A DNA stretch of 64,000 nt from Cellvibrio sp. pealriver (GTDB taxonomy: Bacteria > Pseudomonadota > Gammaproteobacteria > Pseudomonadales > Cellvibrionaceae): positions 1,207,149-1,271,148 of the forward strand of contig NZ_KQ236688.1 in the NCBI RefSeq assembly GCF_001183545.1, read 5' to 3'. The notes beneath the pieces were generated by a model, which did no database searches, was not told where the DNA came from, and saw nothing but the letters and a program-made list of their open reading frames with translations. This document shows, in pieces, positions 7,756-16,842 of the stretch; positions within the stretch are counted from its first letter, which is position 1; each line of letters opens with the position of its first letter. The position numbers were made by a program, and so were the translations under genes.

Positions 7756-9672
7756 ATGTCTTTGATTAAAATTGAAAAAGCCGGGCTCAGTTACGGCCTG
7801 CAAGTGTTGCTTGATGATGTAAACCTGAGTATAGAACGAGGGCAGCGACTGTGTTTGATCGGGCGAAACGGTGCCGGTAAATCCAGCTTGTTGAAAGTGC
7901 TGGATGGCGAGGTGGATCTTGATAAAGGCGATGTTATTCGCCAGAGCGGAATTCGTATCACTCGTCTTGAACAAGACCTTCCAGAGGCAGACGACCGTCA
8001 GGTATTTGATGCCGTTGCTGCAGGCGCAAAGGGAATGGGCGAGCTATTAGCTGAGTATCGCCAACTTTCCCATAAAGCGGATATTACTGAATCCGGCTTG
8101 GCGCGCATGGCACAGTTGCAGCAGCAAATTGAAGCAAACGATGGATGGGCACTGCAGCAGAAAGTCGATGAAATTATTTCCCGCCTTGATTTGCCAGCAG
8201 AACGTTACATGCGCGAATTATCGGGTGGGTGGCGTCGCCGTGTTGCGCTTGCGCGAGCATTGGTATTGGAGCCGGATGTTTTGTTGTTGGATGAGCCAAC
8301 CAACCATTTGGATATTGCAGCAATCGAATGGCTGGAAAAGCAATTACTGAACTATAACGGCGCGCTGGTATTTATTACCCATGACCGCTCTCTGCTACAA
8401 ACATTAGCGACACACATTGCCGAATTGGATCGCGGTCAGTTGCGTTATTGGGCGGGCGATTACGCCAGTTTTCTGGTTTATCGGGAGCAGGCACTGGCAG
8501 AGGAAGCGCGCCACAATGAATTATTTGATAAGCATTTAGCACAAGAAGAGGTGTGGATTCGCCAAGGGATCAAAGCGCGTCGCACACGTAATGAAGGCCG
8601 TGTTCGTGCGCTAAAAGCACTCCGTGATGTTCGTGCACAACGCCGCGAACAAGTGGGTAAAGCCAATTTTAGCCTTTCGACCGGAGGTGATTCCGGCAAG
8701 TTGGTAGCAGAACTCACGGATGTTTCTTATGCTTGGGGCAATAAAATAATCGTTAAACAATTTTCTACACGCATTATGCGTGGGGATCGTATTGGCCTGG
8801 TAGGTGCAAATGGCGCTGGAAAAAGTACATTACTTAAATTGATTTTGGGTGATCTGCAGCCACAATCCGGCCACGTAAAGCTCGGAACTAATATTGAAGT
8901 TGCTTACTTTGACCAGCTGCGTGATCAGCTTGATCTTGACAAAAATGCGGTGGATAACATTGCAGGCGGTCGTGAATTTATCGATGTTGATGGAAAATCA
9001 AAACATATCTTTTCGTATCTGAGTGATTTTTTATTCAGTGGTGAAAGGGCGCGTACACCACTGCGTGCGCTGTCTGGGGGCGAGCGTAATCGCGTGCTTC
9101 TTGCAAAATTATTCAGCAAACCGGCTAATTTATTAGTGCTGGATGAACCTACCAACGATCTTGATGTAGAAACACTGGAGTTATTGGAGGATATACTGTC
9201 CGAATATACTGGCACATTGTTGCTTGTGAGCCATGACCGTGCTTTCCTTAATAATATTGTTTCAAGTGTTATCGCCTTTGAAGGTCGTGGCAATGTGATT
9301 GAATATGTTGGCGGATACGATGATTGGATTCGCCAGGGAGGTAAGTGGACTGTTTCAGATGAATTGCCTCCTCCTGCAGAAAAAAAGCTACAAGTAGAAG
9401 CAAAAAGTGCGGAACCTGCAAACACTCGCCAGACAGCAAAACCCAAAAAGCTCAGTTATAAATTCCAAAAAGAATTTGAGGAGTTGCCACAAAAAATTGA
9501 AGTGCTTGAGTCTCAAGTAGCTCAGTTGCAGTCGATAACATCGGCCGAAAATTTTTATACTCAATCAAGCAATGTCGTAGAGCAAAAGCTGCAGGAGCTG
9601 GCTTTGTTACAACAACAGTTAGATGATTGTTTTGAGCGTTGGGCGGAGTTGGAAGATATGCAACAAGAATGA
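7756..9672 (+). CDS. uup: ABC-F family ATPase Uup
   Basis: A 638-residue cytoplasmic protein with two ABC ATPase domains and no membrane part. Walker A motifs are GRNGAGKS (36-43) and GANGAGKS (second half); signatures are LSGGWRRRV and LSGGERNRV; Walker B segments are LLLDEPTNHLD and LVLDEPTNDLD. A charged linker between the domains and a C-terminal coiled coil (about 565-638) identify Uup rather than EttA or YheS. Family members act on the ribosome or on branched DNA intermediates, and E. coli Uup limits precise transposon excision and helps with ribosome quality. The ATG at 7756 gives the usual MSLIKIEKAGLSYG start. The stop codon lies in the loop of a perfect hairpin (see 9660). Confidence 0.92.
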   Translation: MSLIKIEKAGLSYGLQVLLDDVNLSIERGQRLCLIGRNGAGKSSLLKVLDGEVDLDKGDVIRQSGIRITRLEQDLPEADDRQVFDAVAAGAKGMGELLAEYRQLSHKADITESGLARMAQLQQQIEANDGWALQQKVDEIISRLDLPAERYMRELSGGWRRRVALARALVLEPDVLLLDEPTNHLDIAAIEWLEKQLLNYNGALVFITHDRSLLQTLATHIAELDRGQLRYWAGDYASFLVYREQALAEEARHNELFDKHLAQEEVWIRQGIKARRTRNEGRVRALKALRDVRAQRREQVGKANFSLSTGGDSGKLVAELTDVSYAWGNKIIVKQFSTRIMRGDRIGLVGANGAGKSTLLKLILGDLQPQSGHVKLGTNIEVAYFDQLRDQLDLDKNAVDNIAGGREFIDVDGKSKHIFSYLSDFLFSGERARTPLRALSGGERNRVLLAKLFSKPANLLVLDEPTNDLDVETLELLEDILSEYTGTLLLVSHDRAFLNNIVSSVIAFEGRGNVIEYVGGYDDWIRQGGKWTVSDELPPPAEKKLQVEAKSAEPANTRQTAKPKKLSYKFQKEFEELPQKIEVLESQVAQLQSITSAENFYTQSSNVVEQKLQELALLQQQLDDCFERWAELEDMQQE

Positions 9673-9682
9673 TTCTTGTTGC
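9660..9682. other. Hairpin enclosing the uup stop codon
   Basis: GCAACAAGA (9660-9668) pairs perfectly with TCTTGTTGC (9674-9682), leaving a five-base loop; the arms stay symmetric almost to the centre. The uup TGA (9670-9672) sits in the loop. No T run follows, so it is not a classical terminator. It may protect the mRNA 3' end or limit read-through into the convergent usp gene. Confidence 0.6.
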
Positions 9683-9720
9683 ATTGCACGCATGAAAAAG
9701 CCGTACTGCGATATCGGTGC

Positions 9721-10179
9721 TTACTCAGCCCCCGTTTGTTTTTTTACCAAAACCGCCAATACATCGCAGGTTGCCCCATGCAATACACTATTGGGTGTTG
9801 AACCCAGCAACAAGGCAAAACCTTTGCGCCCATGACTACCGACAACAATCAGATCAGCATTTTCTTGCTCTGCAAGATAGTGTAATTCCGCAGCAGGCTG
9901 CCCTACCAAAACATGTTGTTGCTGGATTGGATATGACGTGCTTTTGGCGAGTGCCGCCAAATCAGCAGTAGCTTTTTGCACTTGCTGCTCCTGAACGCCG
10001 GTCAGATCAACAGGCATGTCACCGCCATAGGCGAAAGCAATAGGTTCAAGCACATAGGCAAGTGTTAATTTTGCCTCACAAGTACGCGCAATGGCTGCAG
10101 CACGACGGATAACCGTTGGACAGTCATCCGAGAGATCGACGCCGACAATAATATGTGTGTAGTTAATAGCTTCTGTCAT
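9721..10179 (-). CDS. Universal stress protein, UspA family
   Basis: A 152-residue protein of the Rossmann-like Usp fold. The N-terminal strand and Asp (IIVGVDLSDD) and the C-terminal nucleotide loop VVGSHGRKGFALLLGST are present. The loop spacing is G-2-G-8-G-S, one residue shorter than the common ATP-binding form, so ATP binding is likely but not certain. Such proteins accumulate under stress and starvation. I use the ATG at 10179 (MTEAINYTH), which has AGGA-type ribosome binding bases just upstream; the longer frame to 10248 adds a non-homologous leader. It converges on uup. Confidence 0.88.
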   Translation of the reverse strand: MTEAINYTHIIVGVDLSDDCPTVIRRAAAIARTCEAKLTLAYVLEPIAFAYGGDMPVDLTGVQEQQVQKATADLAALAKSTSYPIQQQHVLVGQPAAELHYLAEQENADLIVVGSHGRKGFALLLGSTPNSVLHGATCDVLAVLVKKQTGAE

Positions 10180-10268
10180 GATTCCTATCCTCGACTGACG
10201 GAGGCAATACTCAATGAAAGCCTCTTGCTTAAGAGTAGTTCTTCCCATCTAAAGTTTTAAGGATTTTC

Positions 10269-10769
10269 ATGAATATCTGGTTTTTTATTATTTTGATAGT
10301 GGCATTGGCGCTGGTATTAGGCCCTATCAGTATGTTGAAGCCCAAGCCTGGGCAGAAGCGTAAAGAAAACTTGCGCCTACATGCCAGCCAAAAGGGCGTT
10401 CGCTACACCCTGCGACGTCCGCCCGCATTGGCAACGGATATTGAACAAACTGCACCTATGCCTGTGTATTACATCCCCCCCCTTACTAAATCGCAAATGG
10501 ACAATGAGTGGATATTAATGCGCACCCATTATGTTCACGAGGGAAATTTTTATCAGGAGTGGGATTGGCAGACCAAAACACGCCCGGGCGATGATGCGTG
10601 TCAGTCTTTGAAGCGATATTTGCCCGATTTGCCGGTTTCGGTCATCGCAATCAGCCAGGGGAGTCTGGGAACGTGTGTTTTTTGGTCGGAAAGAGAGGAT
10701 AAAGAGACGTTGGAGTTACTAATTGAAATGATGGAAGTGCTTCATAAACACGCAAGCCCACCTGGTTGA
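10269..10769 (+). CDS. Conserved hypothetical protein with one N-terminal membrane anchor
   Basis: A 166-residue protein. Residues 3-22 are a single hydrophobic segment (IWFFIILIVALALVLGPISM) followed by a very basic stretch (KPKPGQKRKENLRLHASQKG), which places the rest in the cytoplasm. The remaining domain has a conserved-looking core with WILMRTHYV, YQEWDWQ and a C-terminal helix (LELLIEMMEVLHKH). I do not recognise a named domain. From memory, small proteins of this type sit near topA in pseudomonads. Only five bases separate its stop from that of the convergent next gene. Confidence 0.7.
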   Translation: MNIWFFIILIVALALVLGPISMLKPKPGQKRKENLRLHASQKGVRYTLRRPPALATDIEQTAPMPVYYIPPLTKSQMDNEWILMRTHYVHEGNFYQEWDWQTKTRPGDDACQSLKRYLPDLPVSVIAISQGSLGTCVFWSEREDKETLELLIEMMEVLHKHASPPG

Positions 10770-10774
10770 CCTGG

Positions 10775-11488
10775 TTACCCCAAGTCCAGCACTGCAGAAT
10801 TCGTATCGCGTAAATCACGGCTTAGACCAACACGGCCACCGTCTATCATTTCACTTAACTCTTTAATCATTTTGAGTCGGCGAGGATCCTGGTGCATGGA
10901 TTCCATCAGCAACTGCTGTGCTTTGCGATAGAACGCCTGAGCTGAAAACCTGTCACTAATGGACATGGATTTATCGCCCTGTCCAATATAGGACATTACC
11001 GAAACCATCAGATATGCCCAGCGCAACTCAGAAAGGTAAGTGTCCATTTCCACCTCATTGATGTTCCCCTGAGCAGCCAGCTGGGTAATCAGATGCATAG
11101 CTTCGTTCAGGTGTAGCTGGGTTTTGGCAATTTGTGCGTCACTTTCACGTTGGTAGCTGGTGGCTTTTTTATAGTTGGGATTCATTAACTCTTCAGAATA
11201 AAGCTCACTTTTGCGTATGGCCGCTTCTATGTGCTCCGGGTTTTTGTCTTCCAGCGCCAGCATTTGTTGCTGTATCGATATCACCATGTCGTTGATATGC
11301 TTGACGATCATCCGGTTGGGAATAGTTTGCTCAAGGGAGATTACCAGTTCAATCAGTTCTTCTGCCTGAATGCGTAAACGACGTTGTTGCAAGCGGCGTT
11401 GGCGCTGAATCTGCTGCATTCTATTGATTGCACTGACGGCAATAAGTGTTATCAGCATCAAAAAAAACAAAATCACAATCAAAGTCAT
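10775..11488 (-). CDS. Conserved hypothetical membrane-anchored helical protein
   Basis: A 237-residue protein. Residues 2-21 form a membrane segment (LIVILFFLMLITLIAVSAI), followed at once by an Arg/Gln-rich stretch (NRMQQIQRQRRLQQRRLRIQ), so the body is cytoplasmic. The body is almost entirely helical, with coiled-coil-like heptads around residues 20-110 and helix pairs about 120-215 that recall TPR-like packing. No catalytic motif is seen. It is divergent from topA across 337 bp. Its position beside topA matches an unnamed conserved gene in pseudomonads (from memory), so it is probably a lineage-conserved envelope protein. Function unknown. Confidence 0.7.
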   Translation of the reverse strand: MTLIVILFFLMLITLIAVSAINRMQQIQRQRRLQQRRLRIQAEELIELVISLEQTIPNRMIVKHINDMVISIQQQMLALEDKNPEHIEAAIRKSELYSEELMNPNYKKATSYQRESDAQIAKTQLHLNEAMHLITQLAAQGNINEVEMDTYLSELRWAYLMVSVMSYIGQGDKSMSISDRFSAQAFYRKAQQLLMESMHQDPRRLKMIKELSEMIDGGRVGLSRDLRDTNSAVLDLG

Positions 11489-11825
11489 TCGAATTCTGCG
11501 TGCATAGGTTAGGTTGAGGATCAGGTTTTATGGGTTCTTTAAATGGAAACGCTAGTTGAAATTAATTAACTTTATAAAACAAATGCTTAAGTGTCGTATT
11601 TAAAGAAAATCCTTAACCTAAAAAACGGTAAACTTTGCACTTCCTGTTGTGCTCAACTATAAGACATAAGGAAAATTATCGCTTGACCCCTTGTGATTCA
11701 AGACTTATATATGCGCACCTTTGCCGCTAGTTTAGCCTTTTCATAGGCAGCACTGTACCAGATTGGCGCATTATTCAGCAGATTATACAGCCTTCCTTAT
11801 ATATACAGAGACCTTTCTAACAATC
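11489..11825. other. Intergenic region between the divergent hypothetical gene and topA
   Basis: This 337-base stretch has no credible gene. It is AT-rich near 11540-11640 and carries the topA promoter at 11683-11711, leaving a 5' leader of about 105 bases before topA. I see no clear repeat or riboswitch fold. Confidence 0.6.
11683..11711 (+). promoter_or_regulatory. sigma70 promoter of topA
   Basis: TTGACC (11683-11688), a spacer of 17 bases and TATATA (11706-11711). Near-consensus boxes and ideal spacing, about 115 bases before the start codon. Confidence 0.7.
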
Positions 11826-14450
11826 ATGGGTAAATCCTTAGTTATCGTTGAGTCGCCCGCCAAGGCAAAAACCATTAATAAATATTTGGGAAGTGACTTT
11901 ATCGTCAAATCCAGTATCGGTCACATCCGGGATTTACCTACTAGCGGTGGCGCTAAACCGGTCGATGCGAAAGAACGCGCCAAACAGGCTGCCGCTACGC
12001 GCAAGATGTCAGCTGATGAAAAAGCGATTTATCAAGCGAAAAAAAGTAAAAGCCAGCTCATCAATCGTATGGGAATCGATCCCGAAAATAACTGGGAGGC
12101 GCAGTATGAGATTCTCCCGGGAAAAGAGAAGGTAGTGGAAGAGCTAAGAAAACTGGCCGAAAAAGCCGATATGGTTTATCTGGCAACCGACTTGGACAGA
12201 GAGGGAGAAGCAATCGCCTGGCACCTACGTGAAGCGATTGGTGGTGATGAATCCCGCTATCGCCGCGTAGTTTTCAATGAAATTACCAAAACTGCTATTC
12301 AAAATGCGTTTAAAACACCAGGTCCAATCGACCAAAATCGTGTTGATGCGCAACAGGCGCGTCGGTTTTTAGACCGTGTGGTTGGTTATATGGTGTCGCC
12401 ACTGTTATGGGAAAAAGTGGCTCGCGGGCTTTCAGCCGGGCGTGTTCAATCAGTAGCTGTACGTTTAGTTGTAGAGCGGGAAAGTGAAATCCGTGCGTTT
12501 GTTCCAGAAGAATATTGGACACTATTTGCAGATCTACAAGCTGATAAAAACCAGCAGGCCAGTTTTGAAGTAAAAAAGTTGGGTAATGAGGCATTTAAGC
12601 CAATCAATGAGAGTCAAGCGATGGCTGCCGTCAGCGCTTTACAGCATGCATCGTACAAAGTAATTAGTCGCGAAGATAAACCGACCCAATCCAAACCATC
12701 TGCGCCGTTCATTACATCTACCTTGCAGCAGGCAGCAAGTACGCGTTTAGGTTTCGGTGTAAAGAAAACCATGATGATGGCTCAGCGTTTGTACGAGGCT
12801 GGATACATCACTTATATGCGTACAGATTCAACCAACCTGAGCAAAGAGGCTGTTGATGCTTGCCGTGAATATATTCTTGAAAATTATGGTACGCGTTATT
12901 TGCCGGATGCTCCTGTGCTTTACTCAAGTAAAGAAGGTGCTCAAGAGGCGCATGAGGCAATTCGCCCATCAAATGTGAACGTACAACCTAACCAGCTAAG
13001 TGGTATGGAACGCGATGCTGAGCGTCTTTATGGATTAATTTGGCAACAGTTCGTAGCTTGCCAAATGACACCTGCTGAATATACCAGTACCAGTGTTGTG
13101 GTTAACGCTGGAGATTATGAGTTACGTACCCGTGGTCGCGTAATCCGTTTTGACGGATATACAAAAGTAAATCCGCAAACCGTCAAAAAAGACGAAGACA
13201 TTGTTCTGCCGGATATGAAGGTTGGTCAAATCCTGCCTCTGATTAAGCTGAATCCACAGCAGCATTTCACCAAACCTGCAGCACGTTACACAGAAGCCAG
13301 TTTGGTTAAAGAACTAGAAAAGCGTGCTATTGGCCGCCCATCGACGTACGCCTCAATTATTTCTACGATTCAGGAGCGTGGATATGTGCGTCAGGAAAAT
13401 CGCCGTTTCTATGCAGAAAAAATGGGCGATATTGTTACTGAAAGACTGGTTGAGAGTTTTGATGATCTGATGGATTACGGTTTTACAGCCAGCATGGAAG
13501 AATCACTTGATGTTGTCGCGCAAGGAGGGAAAAACTGGCGTGATTTGCTGAATGAGTTTTATGGTGGTTTCAGTAAAAAACTGGCTCAGGCATCCAGCAC
13601 TACTAAAGGCATGCGCGCTAACGATCCTACCGATACAGATATTGAATGCAGTCTTTGTGGTCGCCACATGCAAATTCGTACGGGCACTACCGGGGTTTTT
13701 CTGGGCTGTTCTGGCTATGGATTACCACCTAAAGAGCGCTGTAAAAATACCATGAACCTGGTGTCCGGTGATGAGGTTATTGATACCGAAGCTGACGATG
13801 ATGAAGCCGAGTCGCGTCAGTTACGCTCAAAACATCGCTGCAAATTATGTAATTCTGCGATGGACTCTTATCTGTTGGATGAAAATCGTAAATTGCACAT
13901 TTGTGGAAATAATCCCGATTGCTCGGGCTATGAAGTTGAGCAGGGAAGTTATCGCTTAAAAGGTTACGAAGGGCCAACAATTGAGTGTGACAAGTGTGGC
14001 AGTGAAATGCAGCTCAAAACCGGCCGCTTTGGTAAGTATTTTGGTTGCACAAATTCCGAGTGCAAAAACACTCGCAAGCTGTTAAAAAATGGTGAAGCGG
14101 CACCGCCAAAAGTGGATCCAATTGTAATGCCGGAATTACGCTGTGAAAAAGTGGATGATCACTATGTGCTGCGTGATGGTGCGGCAGGTTTGTTCCTTGC
14201 TGCAAGCCAGTTTCCAAAAAATCGTGAGACTCGCGCCCCTTTTGTTGAGGAGTTATTGCCATACAAGGATCAAATTGATCCCAAGTATCATTTCTTATTA
14301 TCTGCCCCAGTGAAAGATCCTGATGGCAACAAAGCGATTATTCGCTTCAGCCGCAAAACCAAAGAGCAGTATGTCCAAACAGAGCTTAATGGAAAAGCGA
14401 CAGGCTGGAAGGCATTTTTCACTGCGGGTAAGTGGCAGGTACAAAAGTAA
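11826..14450 (+). CDS. topA: DNA topoisomerase I (type IA)
   Basis: An 874-residue enzyme that relaxes negative supercoils. It opens with the Toprim strand [17 protein letters not shown] and has the acidic motif TDLDREGE (121-128) for Mg. The active-site Tyr is at about 330 in [13 protein letters not shown]. The C-terminal third has three zinc-ribbon units with Cys pairs: CSLCGRHM, then CKLCNSAM with CGNNPDC, then CDKCGSEM with CTNSEC. It ends in a basic DNA-binding tail. The ATG at 11826 gives the conserved N-terminus; an upstream in-frame ATG at 11763 would add 21 unrelated residues. Length matches E. coli TopA (865). Confidence 0.96.
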   Translation: MGKSLVIVESPAKAKTINKYLGSDFIVKSSIGHIRDLPTSGGAKPVDAKERAKQAAATRKMSADEKAIYQAKKSKSQLINRMGIDPENNWEAQYEILPGKEKVVEELRKLAEKADMVYLATDLDREGEAIAWHLREAIGGDESRYRRVVFNEITKTAIQNAFKTPGPIDQNRVDAQQARRFLDRVVGYMVSPLLWEKVARGLSAGRVQSVAVRLVVERESEIRAFVPEEYWTLFADLQADKNQQASFEVKKLGNEAFKPINESQAMAAVSALQHASYKVISREDKPTQSKPSAPFITSTLQQAASTRLGFGVKKTMMMAQRLYEAGYITYMRTDSTNLSKEAVDACREYILENYGTRYLPDAPVLYSSKEGAQEAHEAIRPSNVNVQPNQLSGMERDAERLYGLIWQQFVACQMTPAEYTSTSVVVNAGDYELRTRGRVIRFDGYTKVNPQTVKKDEDIVLPDMKVGQILPLIKLNPQQHFTKPAARYTEASLVKELEKRAIGRPSTYASIISTIQERGYVRQENRRFYAEKMGDIVTERLVESFDDLMDYGFTASMEESLDVVAQGGKNWRDLLNEFYGGFSKKLAQASSTTKGMRANDPTDTDIECSLCGRHMQIRTGTTGVFLGCSGYGLPPKERCKNTMNLVSGDEVIDTEADDDEAESRQLRSKHRCKLCNSAMDSYLLDENRKLHICGNNPDCSGYEVEQGSYRLKGYEGPTIECDKCGSEMQLKTGRFGKYFGCTNSECKNTRKLLKNGEAAPPKVDPIVMPELRCEKVDDHYVLRDGAAGLFLAASQFPKNRETRAPFVEELLPYKDQIDPKYHFLLSAPVKDPDGNKAIIRFSRKTKEQYVQTELNGKATGWKAFFTAGKWQVQK

Positions 14451-14459
14451 ATACATAAT

Positions 14460-14490
14460 GCCAGCATTTAAATATGCTGGCTTATTTTCT
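14460..14490 (+). terminator. Terminator after topA
   Basis: GCCAGCAT (14460-14467) pairs with ATGCTGGC (14474-14481), followed by a T-rich tail (ttattttct). It lies 9 bases after the topA stop and before the next gene. Confidence 0.75.
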
Positions 14491-14511
14491 CTCTTCCCCC
14501 CTTTAATTAAT

Positions 14512-15045
14512 ATGCCTATTACACATCTCTCCCTTGTTAATCAAAAGTTTGCGTTTGCACATGCAAATTTGGTTGATATGGAATTATCGAATGTAAAGCT
14601 CTCGGGTGCACAAAAAGTCCGCCAGCAAGCGCTGGCCGATGCTGTTGTCTTTCATCTTACGACAGCATTGTGCTTTTACGTGCGTGAGCTGGCTGATCAA
14701 TATCGTGTCAAAAATGCAGCCATCCTCATAAGCATTGAGGAGCTCTACATGGCGCTTGATGATTTAGGCATTAACTCATCGGAAGTAAATGAGTTAATAG
14801 CATTAAAAGAGGAGCCAGATACATGGCTTCACTTATTGTTACTACATGAGCAGATGATTTTCAAATCGCCTGAAAAGGCAAAGGAAAAGAAAGCGTTTGT
14901 TACTGGTGATACCATAGAATTTGTTGATGTAACGGAAATCAACGAGCAGCCGTCGTTAAATATAACGCGCGAGTTGCTGACTGAGTGGTTGGCTGGTTTT
15001 CGGGATTTGGTGACACGCCAACGCAGTACATATGCAGAGTATTGA
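14512..15045 (+). CDS. DUF6586-like protein (topA neighbour)
   Basis: A 177-residue, mostly helical cytoplasmic protein beginning MPITHLSLVNQKFAFAHANL. It has no signal peptide, membrane segment or catalytic motif. From memory it matches the small DUF6586 family encoded directly downstream of topA in pseudomonads; the conserved features are the N-terminal LVNQKL-like segment, FHLTTALCFYVRELADQY in the middle and a C-terminal LLTEWLAGFRDLV helix. The frame is open back into topA (14323), but the ATG at 14512 after the topA terminator fits the family's length. Function unknown; the conserved position suggests a link with topA expression or chromosome upkeep, which is inference. Confidence 0.72.
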   Translation: MPITHLSLVNQKFAFAHANLVDMELSNVKLSGAQKVRQQALADAVVFHLTTALCFYVRELADQYRVKNAAILISIEELYMALDDLGINSSEVNELIALKEEPDTWLHLLLLHEQMIFKSPEKAKEKKAFVTGDTIEFVDVTEINEQPSLNITRELLTEWLAGFRDLVTRQRSTYAEY

Positions 15046-15052
15046 TAAAAAG

Positions 15053-15081
15053 TTGAACCTGCAGAATGACTGTGGCACAAT
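15053..15081 (+). promoter_or_regulatory. Probable promoter of tRNA-Leu
   Basis: TTGAAC (15053-15058), 17-base spacer, CACAAT (15076-15081). It starts just after the stop of the previous gene and would give a leader of about 110 bases before the mature tRNA. Confidence 0.45.
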
Positions 15082-15105
15082 CAGCACCCTTCGCGTGCTA
15101 GGGGT

Positions 15106-15137
15106 ATTGATTTTTATAAAAAACATTAAAAATCAAT
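15106..15137. repeat. AT-rich inverted repeat before tRNA-Leu
   Basis: ATTGATTTTT (15106-15115) and AAAAATCAAT (15128-15137) are perfect inverted copies with a 12-base spacer. It lies between the putative promoter and the tRNA. It could be a weak stem in the precursor transcript or a protein site. Confidence 0.5.
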
Positions 15138-15198
15138 ATGTTAGCGCGTGATAAAAATTAGGTCAGCGTCTTGGTAATGGCCAAGAAACGACACAAAA

Positions 15199-15283
15199 GC
15201 GGACGTGGTGAAATTGGTAGACACACCAGGTTTAGGTTCTGGCGCCGCAAGGTGTGAGAGTTCGAGTCTCTCCGTCCGCACCA
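15199..15283 (+). tRNA. tRNA-Leu (anticodon UAG)
   Basis: The 7-bp acceptor stem GCGGACG (15199-15205) pairs with CGTCCGC (15273-15279). The anticodon loop TTTAGGT sits between CCAGG and TCTGG, giving anticodon TAG. A long variable arm (CGCC-GCAA-GGTG) is class II, as expected for leucine, and the T arm GAGAG-TTCGAGT-CTCTC is perfect. CCA is encoded (15281-15283). It reads CUN codons. It lies 74 bases before tig, the same arrangement as in pseudomonads. Confidence 0.97.
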
Positions 15284-15356
15284 TATTCTCCCTGTATCCT
15301 GATATTCAGGGTGCTTGAGCAACTGCCATACTTTTCAGTTATTTCACGAGGCAAAT

Positions 15357-16670
15357 ATGCAGGTTTCACTGGAAACGACTTCTGGATTGGAGCGCCGCTT
15401 GACTGTGGGCGTGCCGGCGGAACAAGTAGAAAACGAAGTTGAGAATCGCTTGAAGCAAGCGGCTCGCAATGTAAGCATCAAAGGTTTCCGCAAGGGCAAA
15501 GTTCCAATGTCTGTAGTGAAGCAACGCTTTGGTGCTGGAATTCGTCAGGAAGTGGTCGGTGATGTTATCAGTCGTTCATTTTATGCGGCCGTACAAAAAG
15601 AGAATGTTAAGCCTGCTGGTCAGCCTTCTATTCAGCCCAAACAGTTGGCTGTAGGAAAAGATTTGGAATACGTGGCGACCTTCGAGGTTTATCCTAGCGT
15701 AGAGCTCAGCGATTTAAGTGCCTTTGAAATCACTACTTACAAAGCAGATGTTACAGAAGCAGATGTCGATAACATGATTGAGGTGCTTCGTAAGCATCAG
15801 GCCACATGGTCTGTTGTAGAACGAGCAGCGGCTGATGGAGATCAAGTTAATATTGATTTTGTTGGCACTAAAGATGGCGTTGAGTTTGCTGGTGGCAAGG
15901 CCGAAGGGCATTCACTGGTTCTTGGCTCGAAGTCAATGATTCCTGGATTCGAAGAAGGGATTGTTGGAATGAAGGCTGGCGATAAAAAAGATATTTCGGT
16001 AACTTTCCCTGAAGATTATCAGGCTGAAGAGCTGAAAGGAGCCGCTGTAACATTCGCTATTATCGTTAATAGTGTATCGGAAGCTGCGCTGCCTGAGCTG
16101 AAGAAAGAGTTTTTTGTGAAGTTTGGTGTAGAGAAGGGTGGCGAAAAGCAATTTCGTAAGGAAGTGAAAGCGAATATGGATCGTGAGCTTGCTAATGCTC
16201 TTAAAGCAAAAGTAAAAGTCCAAGTTATGGATGCTTTAATTGCTGCCCATAGCACAGATATTCCCAAAGCATTAGTCGCGAATGAGATTCATGTTCTTCG
16301 TAATCAAATGCTTCAGCGTTTTGGCGGACAGCAGCAAAATTTTGATGTTAAAAGCCTTTTGCCGGACACAATGTTCCAAGAAGAGGCAGCTCGCCGCGTC
16401 ACTCTCGGTCTGATTGTAGGAGAGATTGTGAAAAGTGCGAAATTGAAGCCTGACTCGAAGCGCGTGCGTGCAATGATCGAAGAAATTGCATCTACCTATC
16501 AGGAGCCTAAAGAAGTGGTTGAATATTACAGCGGCAATCAGGAGTTGATGGCTGGTGTGGAATCTGCCGTGCTTGAAGATCAGGTTGTTGATCATATTCT
16601 GTCTCAGGCAAAGGTTTCCGAAGTTGAAACTAGCTATGATGAAATTATTAAGGCTAATGCGCAACGCTGA
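15357..16670 (+). CDS. tig: Trigger factor, ribosome-bound chaperone
   Basis: A 437-residue protein. The ribosome-binding N-terminal domain contains the signature GFRKGKVP (about 44-51). The central FKBP-like prolyl isomerase domain (about 155-245) includes GDQVNIDFVGTKDG and GFEEGIVGMKAGD. The C-terminal chaperone arms follow. It shields nascent chains at the ribosome exit tunnel. The ATG at 15357 gives MQVSLETTSGLERRLTV and has GAGG eight bases upstream; an in-frame ATG at 15315 lies too close to the tRNA. It begins the tig-clpP-clpX-lon cluster. Confidence 0.96.
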   Translation: MQVSLETTSGLERRLTVGVPAEQVENEVENRLKQAARNVSIKGFRKGKVPMSVVKQRFGAGIRQEVVGDVISRSFYAAVQKENVKPAGQPSIQPKQLAVGKDLEYVATFEVYPSVELSDLSAFEITTYKADVTEADVDNMIEVLRKHQATWSVVERAAADGDQVNIDFVGTKDGVEFAGGKAEGHSLVLGSKSMIPGFEEGIVGMKAGDKKDISVTFPEDYQAEELKGAAVTFAIIVNSVSEAALPELKKEFFVKFGVEKGGEKQFRKEVKANMDRELANALKAKVKVQVMDALIAAHSTDIPKALVANEIHVLRNQMLQRFGGQQQNFDVKSLLPDTMFQEEAARRVTLGLIVGEIVKSAKLKPDSKRVRAMIEEIASTYQEPKEVVEYYSGNQELMAGVESAVLEDQVVDHILSQAKVSEVETSYDEIIKANAQR

Positions 16671-16681
16671 TAGCCTGAAAA

Positions 16682-16707
16682 AGCCGCAAAGCCTTTGTTT
16701 TGCGGCT
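16682..16707 (+). terminator. Hairpin after tig (weak terminator)
   Basis: AGCCGCAAA (16682-16690) pairs with TTTGCGGCT (16699-16707). It is strong but followed by CCCCTCA rather than Ts, so termination is probably partial or needs a factor. Confidence 0.5.
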
Positions 16708-16724
16708 CCCCTCACCAAACCTCC

Positions 16725-16754
16725 TGTAAAAAGCTCTTTTGACTGGCATATAAT
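16725..16754 (+). promoter_or_regulatory. Possible clpP promoter
   Basis: A perfect TATAAT at 16749-16754 with a poor -35 (TGTAAA at 16725-16730, 18-base spacer). It lies just after the tig hairpin and about 90 bases before clpP. Confidence 0.35.
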
Positions 16755-16842
16755 CCAATCACGGGTTAAGCTCTCATTGTCAAAAAACCTTAGTTTTCAA
16801 TATTGGCGATGCTAAAAAGCCCGCTTAAGGACAAAACGCACA

